The notes under the pieces are model-generated. The model did no database searches, was not told the DNA's origin, and was given only the letters and a program-made list of their open reading frames with translations. Shown here one piece after another: positions 1 through 12,600 of a stretch of DNA of 64,000 nt (its first letter is position 1; each line of letters starts with the position of its first letter). This DNA comes from Buddleja alternifolia (taxonomy: Eukaryota; Streptophyta; Magnoliopsida; Lamiales; Scrophulariaceae): NCBI GenBank assembly GCA_019426215.1, contig WHWC01000148.1, positions 1 through 64,000 of the forward strand. Direction: 5' to 3'. A program made the translations under genes and the position numbers.

Positions 1-2186
1 CGCTTGCCAAGTTTGTCAGATTTCTTCTTATCTGCTCTAGCGGCGAGATACTTCTCAAATCGATCAAGTCGCTTTCATAGTCATCTGGCCAAAGTCTTGC
101 CAAGTATTCACGAGATTAATCTTCTATCCACGAGTTAATCGGATTCGGACGCTCAGCGACAATCAGTCCTTTTCTTTTCCAAAGTTTAAGTGGATTAGGA
201 AAGAGAGCATTCTGAGGAGAGTTGACGACTTTTGGAATGGGCCCGAGTACCCATCTTGTTGAGATCCTCTCATCGGGGTTTTCAGCCAGTTGCCATGTGG
301 GGATTTTGATACAATTTTGTTTGGCCGAAGAAGATAGGAAGAATCATCAGAGCGACCATTGAAATTAAAACGTGCTTGGTCAAAATCTGTTCTGTTGATC
401 GCTGGTCTTCGAATATATTCCAAGCAAGATGAAGACGCTCTAGCGTGTAAAGATCAAGGTTTGCAAGTCTTTCGAAAAATTAAATTTGTTGTGTTGGAGA
501 GGCGAGGGTTGAGGAAAGTATCCTGAAAAGTTATCTCTGATTCAACTAAGGTCTTGGTGTCACGTTCTCTAGCGGCATAATAAATTCAACTTCGGCAGTA
601 TATCCTGGGGAAAGAAATTGATAACACGAGGCAGGAGGAGATCCGGTGGGACTAGGAACAATGGCAATTGCTTCTGTTGGGATAAGGGCCACTTCTATCG
701 ACCGCTCAGCATACAGAGTTGCTTCACTGACTGGAGATGTTTCAACGTCAAGAGGATTTGAGCTACTCTTAACTATGTCCACAACAGTTGCCAAATCACA
801 TCTACTTTAATAGGAACTTCTGAAGGTGGAGGTGCATCAACGTATGGTGGCATTTTGAGCTGATACAAGCAAGCGTTTTAGAAAAGCAAGCAAAATTTCT
901 ACCAAGTAGAAATCACAATAAAAGGACTACAACACTTACCCTGAGGATAAAATACGTTGCTCTACACAAAGTACTTACCCTGAAGAGCTTTGACTTTTCA
1001 AAGTAGAGTAGCAGGCTCTGGTCGGGAATAAGAGAACATTCAGAAACGGAAGAAGGAAGGAGCGCAAGGCAAACTTACTTGAGCTTCAAGCGCTGGCTCG
1101 GAGGGACGCTAGGGGATCTCCTCGCGTGGGAACGCTTGCGTGCTAAAGGCACTTCTTCTTCTCTTCAGCCTCTTCTTCTTCCGAAAGAAAAAAAAACGCT
1201 GGAGGGAAAGAGGGTGATTTGGGATAGGAGAGGAAGACTTTGTTTCTTCTTTGGCTTCAGCTTCTTCTTCTGCTTCTTGCAGGCTTGGCTGGCTCAGCGA
1301 CCTTAACAGCGATCTTACGTTTTGGTCGCTTAACCACCACTGTTTTTCCGATGAAGATGATGAAGATGGAGTCACTTGTTCTTCATCATCACTAAGAATT
1401 CCTTCCCCAAGGAGTTGCTCATGCTATTCCTTGGGGACGCTGCACCGCCTCGTCGCCTAGGTTTGAGCAGCTCACCGATCATCTTTTTCCCATAAAATTT
1501 AAGCGCTGGGACCTTCTTTCCAGCAGTGTGATGAAACCGCTAGCGCTTAAAATACGACTTAACACAATCCCATAGGGCTTGGATTCACCGACTCAGCCAT
1601 CGCTACTTTGAAACGATTGTTGAAAACGTTAAGTAAAGCGACCAATTATATTTCAGCTTGGTCAGAATTGCTACCATCATTTGTATTGAACATTGGAGAT
1701 TTATCGAAGCTTCCCTTCCTGCATTCGATCATCTTTGAGCATATGTCCGCCAGAATGACATAGTCACCCTTCATGTCATTCTTTTTGAAGTTAGGTTCGT
1801 AGGCAGCTCAATGTCTTCTTTCTTGATCAGTGCCGACCTTGGTAGCATCACCGAGAGTAAGTTTTCAACTTCTCCACCATCGTTGGCAGATGGAGTAAAG
1901 ACGATAGAGGTGAGGCAATCTCGGAGAAAGGGAAAGTCCAATGGAGTTTTCATCGAGTTTTTTTTTGCATTCTTGAAGAAAAAATTTTTCTCCTCATAAA
2001 TGCTTGAATGGGAAGTTATCATGTCGCGCAAACCAGATTCTTGGACCAAGGGAAGAACAGTCCTCAGAGGGAAGTTCTGGTTGTCATGAAGATAGTCCCA
2101 GTTAACAAGAAATCCGACGTTACAGTGATTGGTTTCTGGGTTTTGGAAGATTTTTCGGTAGCAGGTTTTGAAGATTTGGGTGCCAT
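1..2186 (-). pseudogene. Degenerate ORF downstream of Sirevirus pol (env-like position)
   Basis: A decayed coding region on the minus strand. The best start is an ATG at 2186 giving a peptide that opens MAPKSSKPATEKSSKTQKPI. After a frameshift near 2090 the frame continues through 2049-1771, and after another near 1790 through a stretch with in-frame TAA/TAG stops near 1650-1540. A Ser-rich then Glu/Lys-rich segment lies at 1375-1109, and further open pieces at 794-546 and 423-163. The frame seems to run off the left edge (RFEKYLAARADKKK at about 60-10). I do not recognise the family. Because it follows the Sirevirus polymerase on the same strand, it sits where SIRE-type copia elements carry an env-like or extra ORF; that assignment is inference. 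A captured host gene is the main alternative. Confidence 0.5.
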
Positions 2187-2994
2187 TGATGAACTGAAAA
2201 AGCTTCGGTTGAGGAGAGAAAAGAGAGTCTTTTTGCCTTAGAGAGAGGAACTTTACAGTATGAATATTTGGAAGTGATAAAATTTTACTGTTGTAAAGAT
2301 TGCAAAGGGCTTAAATAGGAGGGGAAAAAGTAACTCCTCAACTATTAGATGATTGACACGTGTACAAAATTAATTTTGAAAATAACAAAAATTAAATCTG
2401 AGCTGTTTAGACATAAAGACGGATGTCAAAAAGTGCGATAAAATAGGGTAACAGCTGTGAATTATAAAAGTTTGAAGTCCGCAGTTACTTTTTCAAAATG
2501 TTTGAATAATTTTGAATTTTTCAGCGTGAAGTACATGCGCCTGATAGTACACTGACACGTACTCAGACAGGTGCAGTTACTGAACCGCCTAATTTTTAGA
2601 TAGGAATCATTAACCGGTTTCGATTTGATAGGTACTTTGAGGTAGTATTTGGGCGTTTTCAATCTCATCTTTGGACTTATCCACACGCTACCTTTTTAGC
2701 GCTGAAAACTATGCATGATTTTCAGAGAAAGTTACTTAGTGTTAAAGTGGGGATCATTTAACGCTGAAGTCCTTTTGATAAAGGTCAATCGCTTTTATCT
2801 TTAAGAGACATTTTTATTTTATTAGAGATTGATTTTGTCATGCATGAGAGATAAACGCTAGTGATCAATGCATAAAAATTTCAAAGTCATTTTTGATCAC
2901 AATCGCTCACAGATTGGAATAAGTACAATTTAAAGTTCCCCTAAAATTGATAACTCATTTCAATTTTGAAAAACGCTTTTAGACAAAAAATTAA
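2187..2994 (-). other. Sirevirus sequence between pol and the downstream ORF
   Basis: AT-rich sequence with no credible coding frame. It is continuous with 17449-17472 once the TIR element is removed, so it is the region after the Sirevirus polymerase stop. Apart from the TATA-like box at 2311-2318 and the TTAA target at 2991-2994, I see no defined feature. Confidence 0.5.
2311..2318 (-). promoter_or_regulatory. TATA-like box upstream of the degenerate ORF
   Basis: On the minus strand the sequence reads CTATTTAA, about 125 bases before the ATG at 2186, followed by a pyrimidine-rich leader. This is typical spacing for a plant TATA box plus a short 5' UTR. It suggests the ORF had its own promoter rather than relying on the LTR, but a single AT-rich match is weak evidence. 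Confidence 0.3.
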
Positions 2995-3085
2995 GGGAAA
3001 ATTGCATAACATACCTCTGTGAAACATGAAATCTGCACGAAACCCACCTGTGTTTAAAAAATAGCCTAATATACCCTTTGTTATC
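2995..3085 (+). repeat. Left terminal inverted repeat
   Basis: This is about 91 bases matching the reverse complement of 17353-17444 with only a few substitutions and one small indel. The shared block ends at GTTATC, after which the two sides diverge. Confidence 0.8.
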
Positions 3086-3952
3086 TTGCAGTTTGCACAC
3101 TCTCCCTTTCCGTTAATTTGACTAACAGTGTTAGTTTTTTGTGTTGTATTAACGTTATACCCCTAATGTTAATAAATATTATTTATTCTCATTTAATCTA
3201 ATCCTTTGGATCATTGTTCTTAACCATGGATCAAACAAATAAAGAAAATTACATAAAATTATGAAAAAAAATCATCAAAACATCACAATTAATTACAAAA
3301 ATTTCTGAAAAATAAAGAAAATTACATAAAATCCAGGAAAAAATTCTGAACAAAATTTGAAAAATTTAGGAAAATTCTGAAATACCACCAATAATCTTAA
3401 GTCAATAATCCCAATTTTTTTTTCCTGTAAAATCTTCTTCTTCTTCTTCGAATTGCGAAAAAAATTCAGATTTTTTTTACAAATTTCGCATTATGTTGTC
3501 GAGATCTTGCTTCATTTCTGTTGAATCTCTACGAATTTGAGTGATTGAACTTGAATTCCGAAGAGTGATTTCCGTGCTGGAATCATATCGATTTGACGAT
3601 GTAATTAAGATATCTGAACTAATTTCATCCGCGAATTCAAGAGATGCGAATCATAGTATGATCAGATCCCATTGAAGGCCAATTACACGGAGATTCATGG
3701 CAAATCACAAGAAAGGGAGCTCGATTAGGAATTTCGATGCCTAAGCTCTTCAACTAAAGACGGATTGCCCATGACGTTGAGGTATTTATGGTTGGCGTTT
3801 GGGGGTTTGAAATTGAGCCTTCCGATCAAGAAAGAGGTGGCTCAAATTGATGTTGGATAAGTTCATGGAGATGGCTGGGTGTTCATGGCGAAGAGAAGAA
3901 ACAAAGGTGGGGAAAAGAAAAAGGAAAATAGGAAAAAAGAAAAAAATATAAT
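3086..3952. other. Interior of the TIR element, left part
   Basis: AT-rich DNA without an open frame of note. It holds a TTC-rich tract near 3428-3450 and ends at the ATAAT target duplication of the nested retrotransposon (3948-3952). A captured gene fragment cannot be excluded around 3480-3900, where base composition is more even, but I recognise no protein in it. Confidence 0.4.
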
Positions 3953-5616
3953 TGACACGCTAAAAGCTAACGTGCTATGATAGCAAGTGCACTAGACGTG
4001 TGTAGTAATAAGTGGACAAAAAGTCCGGGTTGTCGAACCACAAGGACTTGAATTCTAGTTAATGATTTTCGATAAAAGATAAGACAATTAAAGTAAAGTG
4101 CAAGAAAAAGATTAAACAAACGAAGAACCAAAGAGAAACGTACTATAGATTTAATCTCACGTATGATAAAATGACTAAGGCACATGCTACAACCGAATCT
4201 ACTCGTCAATATATATGAGCTACTCTTCGAATTATTAGACTCCTATTGCTTTGGTGGAAACTCCTAAATTAACTATTACCCGATGTCTCGGCACATAATA
4301 ATCCTATGATTAATTGACGGTTCTCTAAATATGTCTATCCGAGAATCTAATCAAAAATCACGCATTAACGTTCTAGAGCTTCCCCGAACGAATCCGGCTA
4401 ACAACACCCGGGAATCTTTACCTATTTCTAGGGCAATCCCTCATTTGTTTCGGATGATGTGTTAATTCTCTTGCACCCTAATCTATTTTCTCTCGAACAA
4501 CTAGATTAGGCAAGATAGCAAGCATATGGTGATCAAACACATGATTGGAATAAAAGCATAGAATTAACACACAAAGCAATAGGAGAATTAATACAAAGAG
4601 CAACTTCACATATATTGATTCATAAATTTGGCCTTCACATGGCCTTAGTTCTACAATATTAGCCTCTCATCAAAGCCTTAAGAAAATCTAATACAAACAT
4701 ATACATACTCATGGAAATAAACATGTAAATGCAAATAATTAAAACTCCCTCAATTGATTGATGATGGATCTTTGCTCTTGATCTTCAATCCTTAGCTCCT
4801 CTCTCTTTGTTCCCCTCCAAAAGTGATGAAGAAATGGTGATGAATGATGATGAGTGAAAAGTGATGGCCAAAATGCCTCTCTCTCTCTCCCTCCAAGATG
4901 TCTCGGTCAATTGTGCTCCAAAATCCTTAAGAAGACCACCACCAATCAGCTCCTCATGTGTGTCCCCCCCTAGTGTGTCCTCCACTACTCTTAAAGTGAG
5001 TAGTATAAAATTCCCTAAAGTAGATCTAGTAAGAAACATACTTATGACATCCCTCTCATACATGTGATGACCTCTTGGCTTTAAATGTTCCATTCCCCCA
5101 TCAAATGATGATCTTTTGGCTGAAAGGAATCAAATCTCGGATGTGGCCACGCCTAGGCGCGGGATTATGGCGCTCGGGCGCCGTCAACAGAATGTTGGAG
5201 TATTTGCCTCTGTCTGGCGCAGTAATTGTATTTCCTTCATAACTCTCTCCACAAAACTCCGATTTGGATGATTCAAGTCCTCATTTGAAGCTAACACATA
5301 GTTCTACAACTTTGTAGAAGGAAACTTCATCCAATTCGGTCTCTAAACATACGGAAATAGCGCTCGAACGTGGAAAGTGGTGTAGATACGGCGCCCGGGC
5401 GTGGGCAAGATGGCGCCTAGGCGTAGGGGTGCATAGCAATTTGGCCTAAACTTGTTTTATACGTCATTTTTCATCCCGTTCTTTGATTGTATCCATTTAA
5501 GACCTGAAATCACTTAATGCACGAATTAAACGCACATGTGGCAAGAATCAAGCGATAAATGAACCTAAGACATAAACGCAAAGGGGCTTAAAAACACGTA
5601 AAAATGCCTCTTATCA
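3953..5616 (-). repeat. Element A 3' LTR
   Basis: This 1.66-kb LTR reads TGATAAG...GTGTCA on the minus strand. It is nearly identical to 15301-16973; the differences seen are scattered substitutions and short homopolymer changes. It contains two clusters of the GC-rich palindromic motif at 5150-5182 and 5390-5423. Confidence 0.93.
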
Positions 5617-7241
5617 ACACCCCCACACTTATCAATTGATCGTCCTCGAGCAATAAGAGTTTTAAGATAAGGAAACATCATCAATCAAAGAGAGAAACAA
5701 AAAGAAAACTACCTAACTCACTTTCGTGGAGTAAACGGTTGCATTTAGCGAATGCAACAAGCCTTTGAACCTTTTAGTTACCTCAAAGGACGAGTTATAG
5801 TCTCGTGAGGGTTTGCAGACGATATACCCACAAAATCGAAAGATTTTCAACCCCGATCACTCAACGTAAATTACAATGATTAATAGCACACAATGGTATG
5901 AATTCATCTGTTTAAGCTCATATTACAAATATATACACATCACACATTTGCTCATGTTACGCCTTAACATTGAAAAGATCATCCTAAGGGTGTAGTGTAA
6001 TAAATCTCAAGTATTATAGTCAAGTGGCATTCTTACCACTTTTCAAACATTAACCCCATATTTATCAACTTTTGATTATTCACATGGTACGAGAATTGAA
6101 TACAACTTCATAGCCACTTAAAAATTCATCACTTCATTCCACTTTCGGATTTATCTTATGCACTTTCAACTCGAAACATTAGAGGCTAGACCATGTGCAA
6201 TGTTTGATCCTCTTAGGCTTTCTATGACACCCGTGTAACGAGCTTTAGGCCAATAACTCCTAAACCAGATGGCTTTAGGGTATCAAATGTGGAGACATTC
6301 CTAAGGGCTTAATCGCTCGAGTGTCAAAGGCCACAAAATCAAACTAGGTCCTTATTCACTTAACACTTGCATTGGCTTGAGCTTAGCTCAAATTAGCAAA
6401 ATAGTACAGTATTCTAGGCATGGTGCTCTTCGCCCCCAGTATCTATTAAGCCTGACTTTTTCAGTCATACCAATGTTCAACCTCTTTTTATTATTATTAA
6501 GCACACGAAGTTAACGTTCTCAACTCATAACACATGTGAAAATTCTAAGTTGATATTTCCGGGATCAAGCCTTTAAGTGTTTCAAAATGATTGCCCACTC
6601 AACTCCTCTACCTTCGATTTAGGTGCATATGTGAATCATCTTAAGGTTAATCTAGTCTAGTTAGGATCCCATAAGCAAGAACGATGTGTATAGCCATTAA
6701 AAACCAAATTGATAGAGAAAACATACCATGTATTCAAATTAACCATACTCAATGCCTCAAGTGAAGGGTTGAAATTCTATCCAAAAAAAAAAAATTAAAA
6801 TTGCACACATTTCACATGTAGAGGTACAGCACCCCCCAAACTTGGACCGAAATATGTAAAACATGAATCAACATGACTATAATGGATCTAGTATACCCCC
6901 CACACTTATCATGAACATTGTCCCCAATGTTTGAAAAAGAGAAGGGCAAAGTACACGTCACCATAGGGAAGCTGAAAAGCAAACCCGAGTCCACTTAAGG
7001 CAATCAAGTCCACGGATGGCAATCACTGTGTCGATCACTACATAGGTAAACAAATGCTAGCCATACAGAGCATCAAACATTGGATAGAATAGAATAAAAC
7101 AAAACGAGACAAACAAAAATGAGAAACATGCATGGAAAGAAAACATCAAGCATCCAAACATAAAACATAAAATATCCAACATCCCAACAAAAGATATCCA
7201 AAAACAAAAAGAAACATGCATGGAAATAAAATAAGATAAGC
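5617..7241 (-). other. 3' noncoding region of element A with G-rich tracts
   Basis: No coding frame of note. On the minus strand a short hairpin ACATTG-GGGA-CAATGT at about 6930-6915 is followed 13 bases later by GGGGGG (6901-6896), and a second G6 tract lies at 6837-6832. The tract next to the 3' LTR (5625-5617, GTGTGGGGGTG) is the probable polypurine primer. The hairpin plus G tract also occurs in element B. Confidence 0.6.
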
Positions 7242-8545
7242 CTAATCGGTGCCAAAACGGTCAATGTAATCCTCATCCTCTCCGCCGAGATCATCCAAAT
7301 CAATCAACGGGCTACCCTCATCATTATGAGCCTCATCATCACCTCCTTGAGGAACGAGAGCACCTGACTCGTGCATATCTGCGGGCTGCTGAGGCGGGGG
7401 GTGCGGGTAAGGTGGAGGAGCAGAATAATCAAACGGCCCCCAACCGACAAACGCATCATGCTCTACAAAAAGCTGACGGAAATAAGCACAAGTGTCGGAC
7501 ATGACCACCCTCATCTCATCTCGCAACTCATCCCTCAATTCATCCTTTAATTGTCTAATGGCGGCGGCATCCATAGGTGGAAACTGTGGGGAGCTAGTAG
7601 ACCGGGATGAAGACGGGCGAGGCCTCTTGGAAGTAGCTGGTGGTGGAGGAGCCTGGGAGTCGTCATCTACCACGGTGAGATAAGAACCAGGAAGCTCAGT
7701 ACGCTCCAAAGGAAATGTGGGAACCTTAGCCGCCTTGCATAAAGCTGTGATCAGTGACGGGAGAATGATGGGAATCTTCCGAGTGGGACCTTCTCCCTTT
7801 TGCTTAGCCAATTCTTTGTTAATCAACGGCCCTAACTCATTCTTCAACTTCCTAAAGTGGTCCGTCAAAGACTTGTGGATTACCCGGGCAAAGTCCACAG
7901 CTTTCTTGGACATAATAGCGTAGATGAGGGTGGCCCGTTCCTTGTTTGCCTCTGATCGATTGGTACTCGGTATTAAATTGAATCGGATGAAGTCGAGCCA
8001 GAAAGCAGCCTCGGGTAATAGAGCCCTACGGGGGACATGAGCTTCTCCGGGTACCCATTCCCACCCTTCTCGGCCAATAACCCGCAAAATATCCGACAGG
8101 CTAACTCGGAGGCGCCCTGCATTGTAAAGAGTGGTGAACTCGCATGTCTGAGGGGTCGGGGTGCCTATGCTCTCCCTAATCTGTCTCAACTCATAATTGA
8201 CATGTTTGCCCCGGACCAAAAGGGTAGTCCCCAGCCATCCTCGTGTCTCAATCTCATCATAAACCCCGGAGCTGAAGAATTCCAGGACCCAAGGAAGATG
8301 AATGGCCTCGGGCTTTTGACAGAAAAACTGTAAGCGATGAAACTGTATCAATTCGTGCACAGAGGGCTGTCCCCGGGTGGTTAAATAGTGCTCCTTAATA
8401 AGGGTGCGGGGGTGCTCAAACTCTGACACATAATTTGGACTTGGGGGTTTTCAAAACGGGTATTATCGGGAGTCTCGGGCTCATTAGAGGAACCCTCACC
8501 CACTTTTTTCTTACCCTTGGACGGTCTGTTGGTAGTTCTCGTCAT
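7242..8545 (-). CDS. Third ORF of element A (env-like position, one frameshift)
   Basis: A protein of about 430 residues between integrase and the 3' LTR, the place where Athila elements carry an env-like or extra ORF. The likely start is ATG 8545 (MTRTTNRPSKGKKKVGEG). A one-base change in the G run at 8443-8447 shifts the frame, after which a long open frame runs to 7242. That main part resembles, from memory, the putative plant transposon protein domain found in such ORFs (HLPWVLEFFSSGVYDE, RRALLPEAAFWLDFIRFNLI). The C-terminal third is Pro/Ser-rich, then a short charged helix (LKDELRDELRDEMRVV), then an acidic tail (DLDDLGGEDEDYIDRFG). I see no signal peptide or membrane segment, so a true envelope function is not supported. 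Confidence 0.75.
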
Positions 8546-9159
8546 TTGCAACAACAATGATCAACTTCTCAACTACTCAAATCAACCCAAATGCAACCAA
8601 CCAAATACAACAATCGTCAACGCCCAACAACACACCAAAATCAGAGAGCAACCCACAATCTAGCAACAATCCACGGATTTACCGATTCCTCAATTCTTTA
8701 AGCAATAATCCACAATTTAATCAACAAAATAGCATCCAATTTCAACACAACAACCCACAAATTGATAACAATAGATTATCCAATTCAACAACAACAACCC
8801 TCAATTTTTTGATTACGATCCACAAATTCAATAGAATCCTAAAAAAAAAATTCAATCCACAATCGGACAAGCCCCAAATAATCCTCAAAATATAATGTAA
8901 GGCACCTACTCGTCGTCTATGAATCGGAAATGGAAGAAGGGTAAAGCCAAAACTCACTTTTTCCCCAAAATTTTCGCACCGAGTTGGATGTGAAGGAGGG
9001 GTCACTGTGCAGCGAGTGATGTTGATGGAAAGTGGCGGTGAAACACGGTGGAGAATGGCCGGAAATGGTGAGAGTGTCGCCGGAAATCGCTTGGGAGAGG
9101 AGTTGTGAAGAGTTTGTGAAGAATTTTGACCGTTTGACCCACAAATTTGTTTAATTCAG
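8546..9159 (-). other. Noncoding spacer upstream of ORF3, element A
   Basis: Low-complexity sequence rich in CAA/AAC on the plus strand (8557-8890), followed by mixed sequence. I see no convincing gene. It is the leader of the third ORF if that ORF is expressed from a spliced or internal transcript. Confidence 0.5.
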
Positions 9160-9430
9160 AAACGGGCGCCTAGGCGCGCGTGTTTGGGCGCCTAGGCGCG
9201 CGACACAGCGTACCTGGAATTTTTTACTTGTAATGCCCGCGCCTAGGCGGGCGTTGTTTCGGCGCTTGGGCGCCCCTTTCAGAATCGGGCGCCTAGGCGC
9301 CTGTTTTCTCGGCGCTTGGGCGCCCCTTTCAGAATCGGGCGCCTAGGCGCCTGTTTTCTCGGCGCTTGGGCGCCCCTTTCAGAATCGGGCGCCTAGGCGC
9401 CTGTTTTCTCGGCGCTTGGGCGCCCCTTTC
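9160..9430. repeat. GC-rich minisatellite with palindromic units, element A
   Basis: A 50-bp unit beginning GGCGCTTGGGCGCCCCTTTC repeats about 3.4 times from 9261 to 9430 (starts at 9261, 9311, 9361, 9411). Each full unit contains GGCGCCTAGGCGCC or a one-base variant. Upstream, 9160-9260 has two more copies in a less regular setting. It lies between pol and ORF3. Confidence 0.93.
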
Positions 9431-9574
9431 GGAAATATTTTGTAAAGAATTTCATTTCCTGTTTCAAAAGGGAAGAGACAAAACACTTAAAACACAAACT
9501 AACAAAGATGTAAGACTAGAAAATAAAGCAACAAACGGGATAATAAGGGAAAAAGAAAAGGAAACGGAAAGAAA

Positions 9575-9622
9575 ACATGGGTTGCCTCCCAAGAAGCGCT
9601 AGTTTAGAGTCATTAGCTCGAC
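9575..9622 (-). promoter_or_regulatory. Conserved post-pol noncoding motif, element A
   Basis: Starting about 14 bases past the pol stop, the minus strand carries GTCGAGCTAATGACTCTAAA, then GCGCTTCTTGGGAGGCAACC, then a T-rich tract. Closely similar blocks follow the coding regions of element B (20797-20841) and element C (61219-61262). Function is unknown; splice or packaging signals are possibilities. Confidence 0.75.
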
Positions 9623-9635
9623 TGAAAGCGAAGAA

Positions 9636-12600
9636 TCACGAAGGGTCCGCGAGGATGAAGGACTCTTTGTCTCTTGGTCCATCCATCCCTAAGTAAGGTT
9701 TTAGACGTTGAGCGTTGACCAAGAAAGTATGTCCTTTATCTGTTGTAAGCTCAACGGCGCCGGATGGATAGACCTGGGAAATCAAAAATGGGCCCGACCA
9801 TCGAGACTTAAGCTTCCCGGGGAAGAGTCGGAGTCGAGAGTTGTATAGCAACACCCGCTCTCCCTTGTGGAATTCCCGGGGGAGAATATGTTTGTCATGC
9901 CACATTTTGGTCCGCTCCTTATAGAGTTTTGCGTTCTCATAGGCAAGATGACGCCATTCTTCGAGCTCGTTGAGTTGTAGCAAACGTTGTGTACCTACAC
10001 TTTGAGAGTCAAAATTTAGAAACTTAATGGCCCAATAAGCACGATGCTCGAGTTCAACGGGCAAGTGACATGTTTTGCCAAAAACAAGACGATACGGGGA
10101 CATGCCAATTGGGGTTTTATAGGCGGTCCGATAAGCCCAAAGAGCATCATCCAATTTAAGGGACCAATCCTTTCTTGATGCGTTGACAGTTTTTTCTAAA
10201 ATACGCTTAATCTCCCTATTCGAGACCTCCACTTGGCCACTAGTTTGTGGGTGGTATGGGGTCGAAATTTTATGCTTCACCCCGTACTTGGTCAATAAAA
10301 GTTCAAACTGCCTGTTGCAGAAGTGGGTGCCCCCGTCACTAATGATGGCTCGGGGAGTTCCAAATCGAGTAAAAATATGCTTCTTCAGAAAACGAGTGAC
10401 AACCCGAGCATCATTAGTAGGCAAGGCCACGGCTTCCACCCATTTGGAGACATAGTCTACCGCAACAAGGATATATTTATTTGAACAAGAACTGGGGAAA
10501 GGGCCCATGAAATCCACACCCCATACATCAAACAACTCACACTCTAACATGCTATTTAAGGGCGTTTCATGATGTTTAGAGATGTTCCCCATTCGTTGAC
10601 AGCGATCACAAGATTTGACATAATGATGTGCATCTTTAACAAGAGTAGGCCAGAAGAAACCTGATTGGAGGATCTTAGCTACCGTTTTGGAAGGCCCAAA
10701 ATGGCCACCTACCGCCATATCATGACAATGAGATAGGATAGCATGCACGTCCGTTTCGGGTATGCAACGTCGAATTAAACCATCTGCACAAACTTTGAAT
10801 AAAAAGGGTTCGTCCCAAAGATATTGCTTTACATCAGATAGAAATTTCTTCTTTTGATGAAAAGTGATATCCGGGGGAAGACGGCCCGTAACAATGTAAT
10901 TGGCAAAGTTAGCATACCAAGGTGAAATTTTTTCAGAAATAGCAAGGAGGTGTTCATCTGGGAATTCCTCACGAATTGGTGTCTCATCTAACGGATCATT
11001 CACTAGCTCTAATCGTGAGAGGTGGTCGGCTACTACATTTTCGGTGCCTTTCTTGTCTTTTATCTCTAAATCAAATTCTTGGAGTAACAAAATCCACCTA
11101 AGAAGTCTTGGTTTAGCATCTTTCTTGGCAAGCAAATATTTTAAAGCCGAATGATCGGTGTAAACTATCACTTTGTTTAGCACGAGGTAAGAGTGGAATT
11201 TATCGAATGCAAAGACTATGGCGAGTAATTCTTTTTCCGTGGTGGCATAATTCAATTGTGCATCGTTAAGAGTTTTACTAGCATAGTAAATGGTTCGAAA
11301 TACCTTTTCCTTCCTTTGGCCAAGGACCGCTCCAACCGCGGTGTCACTCGCATCACACATCAATTCGAATGGTAAGCTCCAATCGGGGGATGACATGATA
11401 GGGGCGGAAACTAAGCGTTCCTTCAAATCAAGAAAGGCCTGCATACAAGAAGAATTGAAATCAAAAGGTGCATCTTTAACAAGCAAATTAGACAACGGTT
11501 TCGCAATTTTAGAGAAATTCAAGATGAATCGCCTATAGAAACCAGCATGCCCGAGGAAACTCCTAACAGCTTTTACCGATGTGGGCGGGGGAAGTTTTTC
11601 AATGACCTCAATCTTGGCTTGGTCCACTTCGATCCCTTTTTGAGAGATCTTGTGGCCAAGTACAATCCCCTCCCGGACCATTAAATGGCATTTTTCCCAA
11701 TTCAAAACAAGGTTGGTTTCTTCACAACGTTTAAGCACAACATTTAGATGAGCAAGACAGATATCAAAAGTTGTTCCGAAAACAGAAAAGTCATCCATAA
11801 AAATTTCAAGGAAATCTTCAACCATATCATGAAAAATAGCCATCATGCATCTTTGAAAAGTGGCCGGGGCATTACACAAGCCAAATGGCATCCTTCTATA
11901 AGCAAATGTGCCATAAGGACAAGTGAAAGTGGTTTTCTCTTGGTCCTCAGGATCTATGGCAATTTGATTATAGCCGGAGTAACCATCTAGAAAACAATAG
12001 AAATCATGCCCGGCTAATCGTTCAAGCATTTGGTCAATAAAGGGGAGGGGGAAATGATCCTTACGTGTGGCATCATTCAACTTACGGTAATCTATACATA
12101 CACGCCACCCACTAATTATACGAGTTGGGATAAGCTCATTATTCGCATTCTCAATTACCGTTATCCCCCCTTTCTTAGGCACCACTTGGGTAGGGCTCAC
12201 CCACGCACTATCAGAAATAGGATAGATTATACCTGAGTCGAGCAGTTTAATCACTTCCTTCTTTACTACCTCTTGGATTTGTGGGTTTGATCTCCTTTGG
12301 GGTTGGCGTGTAGGCTTGGTGGAGTCCTCCATAAGTATTTTGTGCATACATATCGCTGGACTAATGCCTTTGATGTCCGCAAGTTTCCACCCAAAAGCCC
12401 GTTTGTGAGATCTCAACACCGTCATTAATTGCTCTTCTTGTGATCCTGAAAGAGATGAGGAAATGATCAATGGGAGTGTTTCGTCGTCGTTCAAGTACAC
12501 ATATTTAAGGTGGGAGGGGAGGGGTTTGAGTTCGAGAGAGGGGGGTTCTTCAATAGATGGGCGAGGTGATCCTGACAATGATCTATCAACTTTGATGAAT

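Noticed and set aside
1109..1375. Acidic and basic rich frame as a host transcription factor or nuclear protein
   Set aside because: Only composition supports it. It is part of a longer decayed ORF in line with the Sirevirus.
3428..3450. TTC repeat near 3430
   Set aside because: A short microsatellite-like tract in AT-rich DNA; nothing further supports function.
7242..8545. Element A ORF3 as a true envelope glycoprotein
   Set aside because: No signal peptide, transmembrane segment or cysteine pattern is visible. The position alone does not justify the name.
8557..8895. Plus-strand open frame rich in Asn and Gln
   Set aside because: Low-complexity CAA/AAC sequence inside the minus-strand element A, with no domain; a shadow frame.
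9261..9430. Regular direct repeats that could suggest a CRISPR array
   Set aside because: Units are contiguous 50-bp copies with no unique spacers, in a plant retrotransposon. This is a minisatellite.
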